A DNA stretch of 64,000 nt, from NCBI GenBank assembly GCA_006742785.1, contig AP019755.1, positions 372,001 to 436,000 on the forward strand, given 5' to 3'. The notes beneath the pieces are model-generated. The model saw only the letters and a list, made by a program, of their open reading frames with translations, had not been told where the DNA came from and made no database searches. How positions within the stretch are numbered: the stretch's first letter is position 1; every line of letters begins with the position of its first letter. A program made the translations under genes and the position numbers. Shown here piece after piece: positions 1 through 8,877 of the stretch. The stretch is from Nitrosomonas stercoris (GTDB lineage: Bacteria > Pseudomonadota > Gammaproteobacteria > Burkholderiales > Nitrosomonadaceae).

Positions 1-878
1 GCGTTGGCTGCAGCCAGTTGCGCCTCAGCACTGGCGATATCCGGCCGGCGTACCAGCAGATCAGAAGGTAATCCGGCACTGATAGAAGGTACCTGCAATG
101 CATCGAGTCGGCTGCTTTTCACGGTAAAAGTGGAAGCCGGCAGACCCAGCAGCACCGCCAGCGCAGTCTGCGTATCATTTGCCTGCTGACGCAAGGCAGT
201 CAGCATACGCTGTTGAGCCGCTACCAGCCCGCGCTGACGCGCCACATCCAGCAGTGTAGCAGCACCTGCCCGCCGGCGTGCTTCCACCAGTGCCAGGAAA
301 CGACTGGCATTCTCCAGATTACGCTCAGCAATATCGATACGTTGACACAATGCCGTTGTCTGCAGCCATAACTGGGCGGTACCGGCAGTAACCGTCAGTG
401 AAACCGTATCGTGATCAAATTCGGTAGCGCGCAAAATCGCCCGTGCAGCATCGCGCCATGCACTATTCTTGCCCCAGAAGTCGACTTCGTAGCTGGCAAC
501 CAGCCCGCCTGAGAAAGTATTATTGCGAAACGCATTATCACCATATTGCTCCCTGCGGCTGAAATCGGCATTGGCAGATAATTCCGGTAGCAACGGCGCG
601 CCGGCAATGCGGGCAGCAGCTTCGGCCTGATGTACACGTGCGACAGCGGCGACGACATCGAGACTCTGTTGCTGTGCCTGAACGATCAGCTGCGCCAGCT
701 CCCTGCTGCCGAAACTGCGCCACCAGTCACGCGTGACATCCGGTGCGGCAGGATCAGAGGTTGCACGCCATTGGGCCGGCACGCTGAGCGCTTCTGACGG
801 CATATTCGATTCCGTCGGCGTCAGGCTGGTACAGGCAACCGGCAACCATACCAGCAGAAATAATACAATCCTGTTCAT
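1..878 (-). CDS. NodT-family outer-membrane efflux lipoprotein (partial, 3' end outside window)
   Basis: About 292 residues are visible; the reading frame runs off the left edge. The protein starts with a short hydrophobic signal ending in a lipobox-like PVAC (Cys16), so it is predicted to be a lipoprotein. The phrases DWWRSFGSRELAQLI, VDFWGK and LVRRPDIASAEAQLAAAN are typical of the NodT/TolC-like outer-membrane channel of tripartite efflux pumps. It lies 7 nt downstream of the MacB-type fragment, the usual macB-nodT order, so it was probably the outer-membrane partner of that ABC pump. The substrate cannot be told. Because the upstream pump gene is truncated, expression may now depend on the promoter captured from the TonB-receptor remnant. 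Confidence 0.9.
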   Translation of the reverse strand, partial: MNRIVLFLLVWLPVACTSLTPTESNMPSEALSVPAQWRATSDPAAPDVTRDWWRSFGSRELAQLIVQAQQQSLDVVAAVARVHQAEAAARIAGAPLLPELSANADFSRREQYGDNAFRNNTFSGGLVASYEVDFWGKNSAWRDAARAILRATEFDHDTVSLTVTAGTAQLWLQTTALCQRIDIAERNLENASRFLALVEARRRAGAATLLDVARQRGLVAAQQRMLTALRQQANDTQTALAVLLGLPASTFTVKSSRLDALQVPSISAGLPSDLLVRRPDIASAEAQLAAAN

Positions 879-885
879 CAGTGGC

Positions 886-1957
886 TCACTCCGAGGATAA
901 CGCCACGACCGGATCCAGCCGCGCTGCCGTCCGGGCCGGCATATAACCGAATATCAGCCCGGTAATCACCGCACAGGAAAATGCACCGATCATGACACCA
1001 AACGAGAAAATAACCGGGGTCTCCCAGAAAATGAGCAGGGCGCCAATGATCAGACCAAGTATCACACCGACTGTCCCACCCACGATTGTTACCAGCATGG
1101 CCTCGATCAGAAACTGGCTGAGAATGTCGTAATCTCGCGCACCGGTTGCCATCCGGATGCCGATCTCGCGCGTGCGCTCCCGGACGGTCATCAGCATGAC
1201 ATTCATGACACCGATGCCCCCAACCAGCAGCGATACGGCTGCAACCAGCCCCAGCATCCGGGTCATGGTATCGCGTGTTTCCAGCTGTGCCTTCAATCTG
1301 GCGGCTGCATTACCGATGCGGATATCCTCACGCCCATGGCGTTCCAGCAGCAAAGCTCTGACCGCATCTTCGGCCACCTGCACCCGATCCATTGAGGCGG
1401 CTTCCATGACGACATAGTCAGGTTGTTCCTGTGTCTGATAAACACGTGCGCGGCCGGCCCGATAGGGAATAAATACCATATCGTCATAATTCTGCGAGCC
1501 GGATTCCGCACCTCGCTCAGCCATGACACCGATCACTTCGAATGGAGAAGTACCGATCAGCAGATACTGTCCCACAGGATTCGACAAATAAGGAAAAAAA
1601 TCACGATACACCTGGTAGCCAAGGACAACCACAGGGGCCAGTTCACGATCCTCTGCTTCGGTAAAAAAGCGCCCCTGTGCTACTTGCCAGTGATGGACCA
1701 GCGGCATGATATGCGGACTGGCAAACACATAGATCTGTTTGTCTACATTTCGGTGTCTTACCAGAATCGGATCACCAATCACCGGCATGATCCGGTTGAT
1801 TTCAGGCAAACGGGCCACTTCATCCAGATCTTCTTCGGTCAGTACCCCTACTGGCCCGCCTGTAGGTGGAGCACTGCTGTTCAGATACATAATGGTCGTA
1901 CCCAGCGACCCCATTTGGTCGATTACCTGCTGCTTGGTCCCTTCTCCAATGGCCAGC
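886..1957 (-). pseudogene. C-terminal fragment of a MacB-type ABC permease
   Basis: The frame encodes a MacB periplasmic domain (starting at LLAIGEGTKQQV) followed by the FtsX permease domain, with the signature NVMLMTVRERTREIGIRMATGAR and three C-terminal membrane segments. A normal MacB is about 650 aa and begins with an ABC ATPase domain and a first membrane helix; both are absent. The reading frame continues upstream to an ATG at 2043, but those residues resemble nothing in MacB and come from another gene read out of frame. The sequence switches from TonB-receptor to MacB coding near 1952-1957. I therefore call it a deletion remnant. A membrane protein could still be made from an internal start, but it would have no ATPase. 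Confidence 0.85.
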
Positions 1958-2158
1958 AGGCACGTCAAATATTCTGGTACTGATTTCAGCCGATCCGGCG
2001 GCATTGTCCTGTGCCTGTACAGGCTGTATAAAACAGATCCCACTCAATACAAGAAAACCCGGTATCGCACTGCACAATACTGCAACATGCAATAACCGAA
2101 CCAGATCAGGGATGGATGTAAAACAGCAGATAATGCTGCGAGGGGGAAAGATAGTCAT
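1952..2158 (-). pseudogene. N-terminal remnant of a FecA-like TonB-dependent receptor
   Basis: From an ATG at 2158 about 69 codons read as a long signal peptide ending near PVQAQ, followed by ISTRIFDVPAG. The latter matches the opening of the secretin/TonB short N-terminal (STN) domain (FDIPAGxL) that FecA-type transducing receptors use to signal to FecR. After this motif the frame enters MacB coding sequence out of register and is lost. The position, 116 bp downstream of fecI-fecR on the same strand, is where the cognate receptor is expected. The receptor was evidently deleted, with the breakpoint in the short string CCTGCTGGC that suits both genes. Confidence 0.75.
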
Positions 2159-2274
2159 ATTGTTTTTGGTCAGATAGGTTAATAATCAATAAACAAAGCT
2201 CCTACCTGATAGGCCGAACGAGAATTGAAATCCCCTCACTTTTTACAAAATTTTTTCTGACGCTTCTCCCGTTT

Positions 2275-3315
2275 TTATAAGTTCTTCGGGCCCACCAGCA
2301 CCCAGAAACGGGTGCGATATGTCACGCTGATCGGTTGGGTCTGTGCAAGAAACCGCAGTGCCTTGTCGGTATCTTTTACATGGAAAATACCCGATATTGG
2401 CAGATCAGCCACACGCTCGTCACAAGTGATATAGCCAGGGCGGTAACGCGATAGCTCAGCCACCAGATCGGCCAGCCGAATATTTTTACCGGCAATGATA
2501 CCGCTAACCCAGCTATCTTCCTCAAAATGCCGATCTGCCGCAGGCAGGATGCTGCTTCCGGTCAACCGGCGGCTCTCACCGGCCTGTACGATGGCTGATA
2601 AACCACCGGCAGCCGGATGCAGTTCCACTGCTCCTTCCTGCACACTGATGCGGGCATGTTGTTCGTTCAGCCGTACGACAAAACGAGTGCCGAGCGCCTG
2701 CAATTCACCAAATGGCGTGCGTACCCGGAACGGGCGCTTTCTGCCGGTTTGAGCGGCTATTTCTCTGTCGGAACCAGTTGTGATATGCACCTCACCCCGC
2801 TGCAGAACAATGAGTCGCTGTGCATCTGTCAGATCAAAGCTGACCGCACTGTCGGTATTGAGCATGACTACCGTACCATCAGCCAGATGCCACGCACGCT
2901 GTTCGCCTGTAGCAGTACTGGCATCCGCCAGCAGACGCTGCCAGGGAGTATGTTCACGCACTCCCCAACCGGTTACGAAGGTGATGCTCGCCAGAGATAG
3001 CAGCTTGATCGCGTTTCTGCGATTCTGTTTGCGTGACTGGCGCTTGCTGTCCACTTCCTGCAGAGTATCAAACGCCAGTCTGGAAGGAAGATTCTTGCAG
3101 TCATTTCTGAAATCATCCAGGGAATGCACTCGCTGCCAGGCAAGCTTATGCAGCGGATCGGCATGCAGCCACTGCTCAAAGGATTGACGGGTTTCAGGGG
3201 TGGGGTCGTTATAATCGAGTTTGATCGACCAGTTGATAGCGGCCTCGATGATATCTTCGGGAAGAGGAGTGGTTTGCAGCAGATTCTCCTGCTCGACAGG
3301 CGGTGTGCGTGTCAT
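2275..3315 (-). CDS. fecR: FecR-type anti-sigma regulator
   Basis: This is a 346-aa inner-membrane signal transducer that normally holds and activates its FecI sigma factor in response to a ferri-siderophore receptor. Visible parts in order: an N-terminal FecR_N/DUF4880 region (EAAINWSIKLDY...FEQWLHADPLHKLAWQRV), one membrane helix near residues 100-120, the FecR domain (WHLADGTVVMLNTDSAVSFD; LQRGEVHITT) and a C-terminal STN-like domain. I chose the ATG at 3315, 4 nt after the fecI stop, over an upstream in-frame start inside fecI. The receptor that should follow survives only as a 69-codon remnant, so the regulator may have no input. Confidence 0.9.
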   Translation of the reverse strand: MTRTPPVEQENLLQTTPLPEDIIEAAINWSIKLDYNDPTPETRQSFEQWLHADPLHKLAWQRVHSLDDFRNDCKNLPSRLAFDTLQEVDSKRQSRKQNRRNAIKLLSLASITFVTGWGVREHTPWQRLLADASTATGEQRAWHLADGTVVMLNTDSAVSFDLTDAQRLIVLQRGEVHITTGSDREIAAQTGRKRPFRVRTPFGELQALGTRFVVRLNEQHARISVQEGAVELHPAAGGLSAIVQAGESRRLTGSSILPAADRHFEEDSWVSGIIAGKNIRLADLVAELSRYRPGYITCDERVADLPISGIFHVKDTDKALRFLAQTQPISVTYRTRFWVLVGPKNL

Positions 3316-3319
3316 CCGG

Positions 3320-3838
3320 TCATACTTCGAAATGCAATGCGTAGCACTGGCGTAATGCCTTGGCGATATAGCGTTCGACCGTTGCCCGGGAGACATTCAA
3401 CTGGCTTGCGATTTGCGGGCAGCTCAGCCCGTCGATTTGTGCCAGCAGAAAAGCGGTGCGCACTGCCGGTTTGAGTGAATCAAGCACTCGATCTATCTCG
3501 ATCAGTGTTTCCAGAAAAATCAGGCGGCTTTCAGGAGTGGGAGCTTCAGGTTCGGGTAGCGTTGCCAGTATCTCCAGCCAGGTTTGCTCCAGTTCGCGCC
3601 GGCGCCAATGATCGACGACCAGACCACGTGCGATGGAAGACAGATACGCTCGTGGCTTCTCTATTTGCGGTGGATGCCGGCGAGTCAGTATTCGTATGAA
3701 TACATCCTGGGCAATATCTGCCGCATCAAAAGTATTCCCCAGTTTGCAATACAGCCATTTCTGCAGCCAACCATGATGATTATTGTATAAATCACGCGCT
3801 TGCTGCAAGGCTGCCAGCCTGACAACCGGTACAGTCAT
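3320..3838 (-). CDS. fecI: FecI-type ECF sigma factor
   Basis: The 172-aa protein has sigma-70 region 2 (NTFDAADIAQDVFIRIL; KPRAYLSSIARGLVVDHWRR) and region 4 (LDSLKPAVRTAFLLAQIDGLSCPQIA, then a helix-turn-helix LNVSRATVERYI). This is the iron-starvation ECF group that transcribes TonB-receptor genes when released by FecR. It is the first gene of a fecI-fecR pair with 4 nt between the genes. A Fur-like inverted repeat lies 27-45 bp upstream of the start, so iron repression is likely. Its natural target receptor gene just downstream is destroyed. Confidence 0.92.
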   Translation of the reverse strand: MTVPVVRLAALQQARDLYNNHHGWLQKWLYCKLGNTFDAADIAQDVFIRILTRRHPPQIEKPRAYLSSIARGLVVDHWRRRELEQTWLEILATLPEPEAPTPESRLIFLETLIEIDRVLDSLKPAVRTAFLLAQIDGLSCPQIASQLNVSRATVERYIAKALRQCYALHFEV

Positions 3839-3864
3839 TTTCTACCTTCCGATCACACAATATT

Positions 3865-3883
3865 AATGAGAACTATTCGCATT
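3865..3883 (-). promoter_or_regulatory. Fur-like box upstream of fecI
   Basis: The 19-bp stretch AATGCGAATAGTTCTCATT (minus strand) is an imperfect 9-1-9 inverted repeat like a Fur operator and lies just upstream of the fecI start. Binding is inferred from sequence only. Confidence 0.55.
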
Positions 3884-4074
3884 TTATAAGATGTGTATCC
3901 AGCCCGCAATGAAATCTTTTTAATCTGGAAGCAGAAAGAAGAACAGGAGAATTATTCCTGGTTCATATACTCGGAAAGATTCATCATAAATTTAGGTGTC
4001 TACAATACGTTACAGATTAATAATGAACTATGATAACCATACCAAGCCAGAGGCTTTAAGGTAAAATTATTCGC

Positions 4075-5085
4075 ATGAATATGCAGTCACGCTCTTCCCA
4101 AAAAGATGGCAATGTTGACGTCGTAGAAAAAGCGGCGGACTGGTGTATGCGCATACACTCAGATGAGTGCAACCAGCAGGATCGGGAAGCTCTGGAACAA
4201 TGGCTTCAGGAGAATCCGGCTCATGCACAGGCCTATGACAAAATCCTGCGAGTCTGGTCATTAAGTGAACACCTCGCACCTACCGTATCAGCGGCCGAGC
4301 CGCCACAAGAGGATATTCATATTGACATTCCGCGTATTGCCCAGCCTCCCCGCTGGCAATGGCAACGCGCTGCAGTGGCACTATCTTTGACTGCTCTGCT
4401 GCTCATTCCTCTTGGCTACGGGGGCTGGTTGCTGAACTGGATACCTGACGAGTACCACCGCTACAGTACTGACCAGGCTCGCCAGGAAATCACCCTGCCT
4501 GACGGCACACAGGTGGAAATGAACCTCAACACGCAAATCACTTATGCCAATTTCCGAAACAGGCGTCATGTCAGTATCAATGGCAATGGAGAAGCCTTTT
4601 TTAACGTTGCCCACAATGCCGGCCATCCTTTTGAGATCAGTGCTGCCAACGGGATGATCACGGTGACAGGAACAGCGTTCAATGTCTGGAAATATCAGGA
4701 AAATGTTGTAGTCACGGTTACCGAGGGCTCTGTCGTGGTTAGCAATAACGCGTTTGACGTCCACCTGACTCCCGGCATGCAAGCTGAATACAGTGCTCAT
4801 GATTCACCCCAGTCAGAATCTGGCGATCTTGATCGGGCGCTAGCATGGCAATCCGGCAAACTGATATTGGACGATCTGCCGCTTGCCATTGCCATACCAC
4901 AGATTGCCCGCTATCTTGATCAGTCAATTACCCTGAATGATGAAGCTGTTGCCAATTTGCACATCGGCGGCATTTACAATACCGCAAACCTGAATACCCT
5001 TATCAATACCCTTCCTCAGGCCCTGCCACTCACCATCGAAAAACGCTTCTTTGGCGGGCTGGTACTCTCAAGCCGCTCACAATAA
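4075..5085 (+). CDS. FecR-type regulator without a cognate sigma factor
   Basis: A 336-aa FecR-family protein: FecR_N region (EKAADWCMRIHSDECNQQDREALEQWLQENPAHAQAYDK), a membrane helix near residues 101-121, the FecR domain (ITLPDGTQVEMNLNTQITY; NGNGEAFFNVAHN; VTGTAFNVW) and a C-terminal STN-like domain (IPQIARYLDQSITL). It is transcribed divergently from fecI. No fecI-type gene precedes it and no receptor follows it on the same strand, so it is an orphan. It may have lost its partner, may respond with the divergent FecI, or may act with an ECF factor elsewhere. The only other FecI-type gene in the window (14.5 kb) is frameshifted. Confidence 0.88.
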   Translation: MNMQSRSSQKDGNVDVVEKAADWCMRIHSDECNQQDREALEQWLQENPAHAQAYDKILRVWSLSEHLAPTVSAAEPPQEDIHIDIPRIAQPPRWQWQRAAVALSLTALLLIPLGYGGWLLNWIPDEYHRYSTDQARQEITLPDGTQVEMNLNTQITYANFRNRRHVSINGNGEAFFNVAHNAGHPFEISAANGMITVTGTAFNVWKYQENVVVTVTEGSVVVSNNAFDVHLTPGMQAEYSAHDSPQSESGDLDRALAWQSGKLILDDLPLAIAIPQIARYLDQSITLNDEAVANLHIGGIYNTANLNTLINTLPQALPLTIEKRFFGGLVLSSRSQ

Positions 5086-5179
5086 AACAATTCTGCAATT
5101 CATCAGATAACATCTGCAAAACGTTAGCGAAGCAGTCTGTTGGTAATCAACGCGCGAACCATAATAAAGCAGGGATTCT

Positions 5180-5533
5180 TTACTTTAACTTACATTTATT
5201 TTCAATCTGATTAAATTCACCCAACGCAGCAATAGCTGCCTTTCTGGCTGCTGCAGCCTTGTCAGCCTGGGATTCTTTTATAATATCATCCAGGTGTTTC
5301 AATCCTTCCTGAAGATACTCGTTTTTGGGGTCTGTTGATTTAACTCCAATGACATATTCTTTTGCCTCCTGCGCCAATTGGGTCATAACCTTTACATCTG
5401 TTGCCAGAACCACAGCTTCCGTTTGCTTGATTGCTTCCTGCAGACGGATATCCTCTGCCTGCACATTAGCCGAACTGAGCACAAATAGAGACAGAATAAA
5501 AATACTTGGCAGGATTGATAATATTTTGTTCAT
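5180..5533 (-). CDS. SmbP-like small periplasmic protein, His-poor
   Basis: 117 aa. I chose the ATG at 5533, which has a purine-rich site (GGGGAAGG) just upstream and a good signal peptide ending VQAED; a longer in-frame extension lacks these. The mature part is an Ala/Lys/Glu-rich helical repeat (LQEAIKQTEAVVLATD; AQEAKEYV; LQEGLKHLDDIIKES) with the layout of SmbP, a periplasmic metal-binding protein known from N. europaea. SmbP is rich in histidine, but only one His remains here, so copper binding of the usual kind is doubtful. It lies downstream of a csbD gene on the same strand, and the pair is mirrored at 10.4-11.4 kb by a copy that keeps six His. The family call is by pattern only. Confidence 0.7.
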   Translation of the reverse strand: MNKILSILPSIFILSLFVLSSANVQAEDIRLQEAIKQTEAVVLATDVKVMTQLAQEAKEYVIGVKSTDPKNEYLQEGLKHLDDIIKESQADKAAAARKAAIAALGEFNQIENKCKLK

Positions 5534-5690
5534 AACCTTCCCCTGTTTATTGAATGAGATTTTGATGCAGATTGTTCCTGTCCAACAGAATTTCCGCTGC
5601 GGGAGATCGTCCTGATGGGTTGCGAAGGTCACGTTGCTGCTGATCAGAGGAACTGCTATCAGCCTCGGATATTCCAATTTATTCATTATG

Positions 5691-5945
5691 TCAGCAGTCA
5701 TGGAACCCCCCTCCACGGATCAGAAAAGCCTGCACATTTACACTAGGTTTTATAGTCCTGACAAAAGCGTTAACCTGTCTTTCAGCTTCTTCTCTTGCAA
5801 TTTCATATCTGATCTGAATTTTCCCCACCAGCTGCTCACGCTCACCTGCAATAGCATCCAGCTCGTCATCAGTTATATTGCCCCACTTCTCCTTCAGCTT
5901 GCCTTTCAGTTCTTTCCAGTTTCTTTCAACGGTATTCCAGTCCAT
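5691..5945 (-). CDS. CsbD-like stress protein
   Basis: Starts at MDWNTVERNW, the conserved opening of CsbD/YjbJ small stress proteins, followed by ELKGKLKEKWGNITDDELDAIAGEREQLVGKIQIRY and EEAERQVNAF. CsbD proteins are short, very hydrophilic, stress-induced cytoplasmic proteins without a known reaction. This copy is 84 aa because its end (about 20 residues, including FLIRGGGFHDC) differs from the 68-aa paralogue at 10406; the tail looks like read-through into non-homologous sequence. It is followed on the same strand by the SmbP-like gene. Confidence 0.85.
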   Translation of the reverse strand: MDWNTVERNWKELKGKLKEKWGNITDDELDAIAGEREQLVGKIQIRYEIAREEAERQVNAFVRTIKPSVNVQAFLIRGGGFHDC

Positions 5946-6198
5946 GATTTCTCTTCTCTTATTAAATTTCAAAGATCCAAGATCACTAGTTGAGCAGGTA
6001 TATTTCATATGTTCCCCCTATACAAAAACAAGGTTAATTGCCTGTGCAGCCAGGATCAGGAAAGTCGAGTTCTTAAAAAATGACAAACTGCTTTTTGAAT
6101 ATTTTTGTGTCTGCTGGATTACAAGTAACCATTTCGGTAGAAGACAAGTTTCATCATAAAAAACGATCAGCTTCACCCTTTAAAACCCGATCCATTAG

Positions 6199-6217
6199 AA
6201 ATGATTCTCATTATCAA
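6199..6217 (+). promoter_or_regulatory. Fur-like box (distal) upstream of the copper-type TonB receptor
   Basis: AAATGATTCTCATTATCAA matches the AT-rich GATAAT-type hexamers of Fur operators. It lies about 340 bp before the receptor start, in a 609-bp region with no recognisable gene. Confidence 0.5.
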
Positions 6218-6270
6218 TATATGAGAGGTGTTAATCTCCGCAAGCGTTCAATACTTTAATATAAAAAATA

Positions 6271-6287
6271 TTTATGATAATCATAAA
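6271..6287 (+). promoter_or_regulatory. Perfect 17-bp palindrome, Fur-like box (proximal)
   Basis: TTTATGATAATCATAAA is a perfect 8-1-8 palindrome containing the GATAAT/ATTATC-like core of Fur sites. It probably regulates the receptor gene starting at 6555, although about 270 bp separate them. The stretch 6290-6554 has no convincing gene. Confidence 0.5.
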
Positions 6288-6554
6288 ATAGTAATAAGAC
6301 CTTTGCATAACCTTGACGATTTTGTGCGGTGGCGGGGTGATTTCCAAAGGATGTTTTTGTGCGTTTTTAACAGGAAAGTGAAGTTTTACTCTTTTTCAAA
6401 GGAGCTTTTCACCCGTATGGTGTGATAAGTCAGTCGACTTTTAATCTGCTTCTTTTGATTACCCGGGACTGCTGCGACAATTTGTCACATTCCTTTCCCT
6501 TGCTGGAATCGGCAAAATCCACGTTCGATTACACATCAGAATGGGAGATTCAGG

Positions 6555-8747
6555 ATGGTTATGAAATATTATTTCAACCCATTGACATATGTTGTGGCTG
6601 CCGCATTATCTTTTTTTGCTGTGCAGCAGGCATTGGCACAAACTACCTTGAATGAAGTTGTTGTTAAAACCGGCAAGATTCGTGATGCAGCTACGTCAGC
6701 TGAAATTGGGTCAGCTGAAATTGCGGCCCAGCACGCTGTTACCCGTGATACGGCTTCTCTGTTGCAGGATATTCCAGGCGTGCATCTTTATGGTGCAGGG
6801 GGTGTTTCCAGTCTGCCGGTGATTCATGGTCTGGCGGATGATCGTTTGCGTATCACGATTGATGGTATGGATTTCATTGCTTCCTGCGCCAATCATATGA
6901 ATCCGCCACTTTCTTATCTTGATCCGGGTAATGTTGCAAAAATAAAGGTATATGCCGGTATTTCGCCAGTCAGTGTCGGAGGGGATAGTATTGGCGGCAC
7001 CATTATTGCGGAAACGGCTGCCCCTCAATTTGCTGCGCCTGGGCAGCGTTCACTCATCAAAGGGGAAGTCGGCTCTTTTTATCGCAGTAATAATAATGCC
7101 TGGGGAGGAAATCTATCCGCCACGCTGGCCAATGAATTTTTCAGCATCAACTATTCCGGGGCAATTACTACAGCAGATAATTACAAGGCTGGTGGTAATT
7201 TTAAGACAACAACAGCCACGGGGCGGCCAGGGCACACGCTTCCACTGAATGAGGTTGGTTCCACCGCCTACAAAAGTCTGACGCATACTTTGGGGCTTGC
7301 ATTGCGGGCAGATAATCATCTGCTGGAGGCGAAGTTCGGTTATCAGAATGTGCCGTACCAGTTTTATCCAAACCAGCGTATGGATATGCTGGATAACGAA
7401 CAAAAGCGGATAAACGTGCACTATCTTGGCCAGTACAACTGGGGAACGCTCGATGGTCGTGTTTATTACGAAGCAGTTGATCATTACATGAATTTCAGCG
7501 ATGACAAGCAACTGATTTACGGCACAGCATTGAATGGTATGCCGATGTTCAGCCGTGGCCGCACGCTTGGTTTCAATCTAAAAGGAGATGTTTACCTTAC
7601 TGATGATGATCTGCTGCGTGTCGGCGCACTGTATCAGCACTACACCCTGCGTGACTGGTGGCCTCCATCCGGGACAGGTGCCATGTCACCTCTGGATTTT
7701 GAGAATATCAATCATGGCAAGCGTGATCGGCTGGGATTCTTTGCTGAATGGGAACGGCATTTCAATCCACAATGGACCACGTTGCTGGGTGCTCGTTACG
7801 AGCATCTGGAAACGGATGCGGACAATGTTCATGGCTACGGGAACATGATGGGTAATCAGATTCCTGATTCGGCTGCCTTTAATGCGCATGGCCATAAACG
7901 TAATGATAACAACGTTGATCTGACAGCATTGGCACGCTATACACCAAATAACATGCTTGATCTTGAACTGGGCCTTGCGCGCAAGGTACGGACACCTAAT
8001 CTTTATGAACGCTATACCTGGTCTACCTGGGGTATGGCTGCCATCATGAATAATTTTGTTGGGGATGGTAACGGTTACGTTGGCGACATGAATCTGAAAC
8101 CGGAAAAAGCTTATACCGCCGCTCTTACAATTGATCTGCATGCAGCCGAACGTGAATGGGAAATCAAGGCTACACCGTACTTTACTTACGTAGATGATTA
8201 CGTGGATGCGATTCGAGTTCCCGGGGCAACCACGAACAATCAATTCGTTGTCCTGCGGTACGCTAATCATTCTGCCCATCTTTATGGAGTGGATCTTTCC
8301 GGTCGTGCTGTGCTGGCAAAAACCAGCCTGGGTGAGTTTGGTGTGCGTGGCCTGATGAACTATACCCGAGGAGAAAACAAGAAAACAGGAGATGATCTTT
8401 ACAACATCATGCCACTTAACGGCAAGTTAACTCTTACCCACCAATACAGTGGCTGGAGCAACGCTATTGAACTGGTCGGAGTTGCTCGCAAAAGCGATGT
8501 TTCCTCGGTGCGTAATGAAATTCATACGGGAAGCTATTTCCTGACACATTTACGTACCAGCTACACGTGGAAGAATGTTCGTGCCGACTTGGGGGTGGAG
8601 AATCTGTTTGATCGCCTCTATGCCTTACCGCTTGGAGGTGCCTATACCGGACAGGGAATGACCATGGGTATCAATGGTATTCCTCATGGGATTGCTGTAC
8701 CTGGAATGGGGCGCTCGATCTATGCTGGACTGAATATTAAGTTTTGA
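6555..8747 (+). CDS. TonB-dependent receptor, OprC/NosA copper-receptor type
   Basis: A 730-aa outer-membrane beta-barrel with signal peptide ending ALAQ, a TonB-box-like TLNEVVV, a plug domain (LLQDIPGVHLYGAGGVSSLPVIHGLADDRL in part) and a C-terminal barrel ending in an aromatic-rich strand with terminal Phe. The plug carries C111-A-N-H-M115 followed by NPP, a CxxxM arrangement like the copper-binding Cys/Met pair of Pseudomonas OprC. Met-rich loops (GMPMF; GQGMTMGING) support a metal substrate. Two ATGs (6555, 6561) are possible; GGGAG lies 7 nt before the first, AGG before the second. No STN domain is present, so it does not signal through FecR. Two Fur-like boxes lie upstream and csbD-smbP cassettes lie on both sides. 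Copper is the likely ligand, not proven. Confidence 0.87.
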   Translation: MVMKYYFNPLTYVVAAALSFFAVQQALAQTTLNEVVVKTGKIRDAATSAEIGSAEIAAQHAVTRDTASLLQDIPGVHLYGAGGVSSLPVIHGLADDRLRITIDGMDFIASCANHMNPPLSYLDPGNVAKIKVYAGISPVSVGGDSIGGTIIAETAAPQFAAPGQRSLIKGEVGSFYRSNNNAWGGNLSATLANEFFSINYSGAITTADNYKAGGNFKTTTATGRPGHTLPLNEVGSTAYKSLTHTLGLALRADNHLLEAKFGYQNVPYQFYPNQRMDMLDNEQKRINVHYLGQYNWGTLDGRVYYEAVDHYMNFSDDKQLIYGTALNGMPMFSRGRTLGFNLKGDVYLTDDDLLRVGALYQHYTLRDWWPPSGTGAMSPLDFENINHGKRDRLGFFAEWERHFNPQWTTLLGARYEHLETDADNVHGYGNMMGNQIPDSAAFNAHGHKRNDNNVDLTALARYTPNNMLDLELGLARKVRTPNLYERYTWSTWGMAAIMNNFVGDGNGYVGDMNLKPEKAYTAALTIDLHAAEREWEIKATPYFTYVDDYVDAIRVPGATTNNQFVVLRYANHSAHLYGVDLSGRAVLAKTSLGEFGVRGLMNYTRGENKKTGDDLYNIMPLNGKLTLTHQYSGWSNAIELVGVARKSDVSSVRNEIHTGSYFLTHLRTSYTWKNVRADLGVENLFDRLYALPLGGAYTGQGMTMGINGIPHGIAVPGMGRSIYAGLNIKF

Positions 8748-8877
8748 GCGTATGGAAGCAGCAACTCATATACTTTCACTTTCAGGCAATTTGTGCTGAA
8801 GAAATGAGCTGATTGTTTACAGTGGCTGCATTTTCGAGGCACAAGACCAGTCGTTTTATTACAGAGGATTCGTATTT

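Noticed and set aside
886-2043. A full-length 385-aa MacB-type gene starting at 2043
   Set aside because: The first ~30 residues come from the TonB-receptor remnant read out of frame; true MacB similarity starts near 1957, and the ATPase part is missing.
6228-6425. A 65-codon open frame before the copper-type receptor
   Set aside because: It runs through the Fur-like palindrome and has no ribosome site or recognisable family; it is more likely leader DNA.
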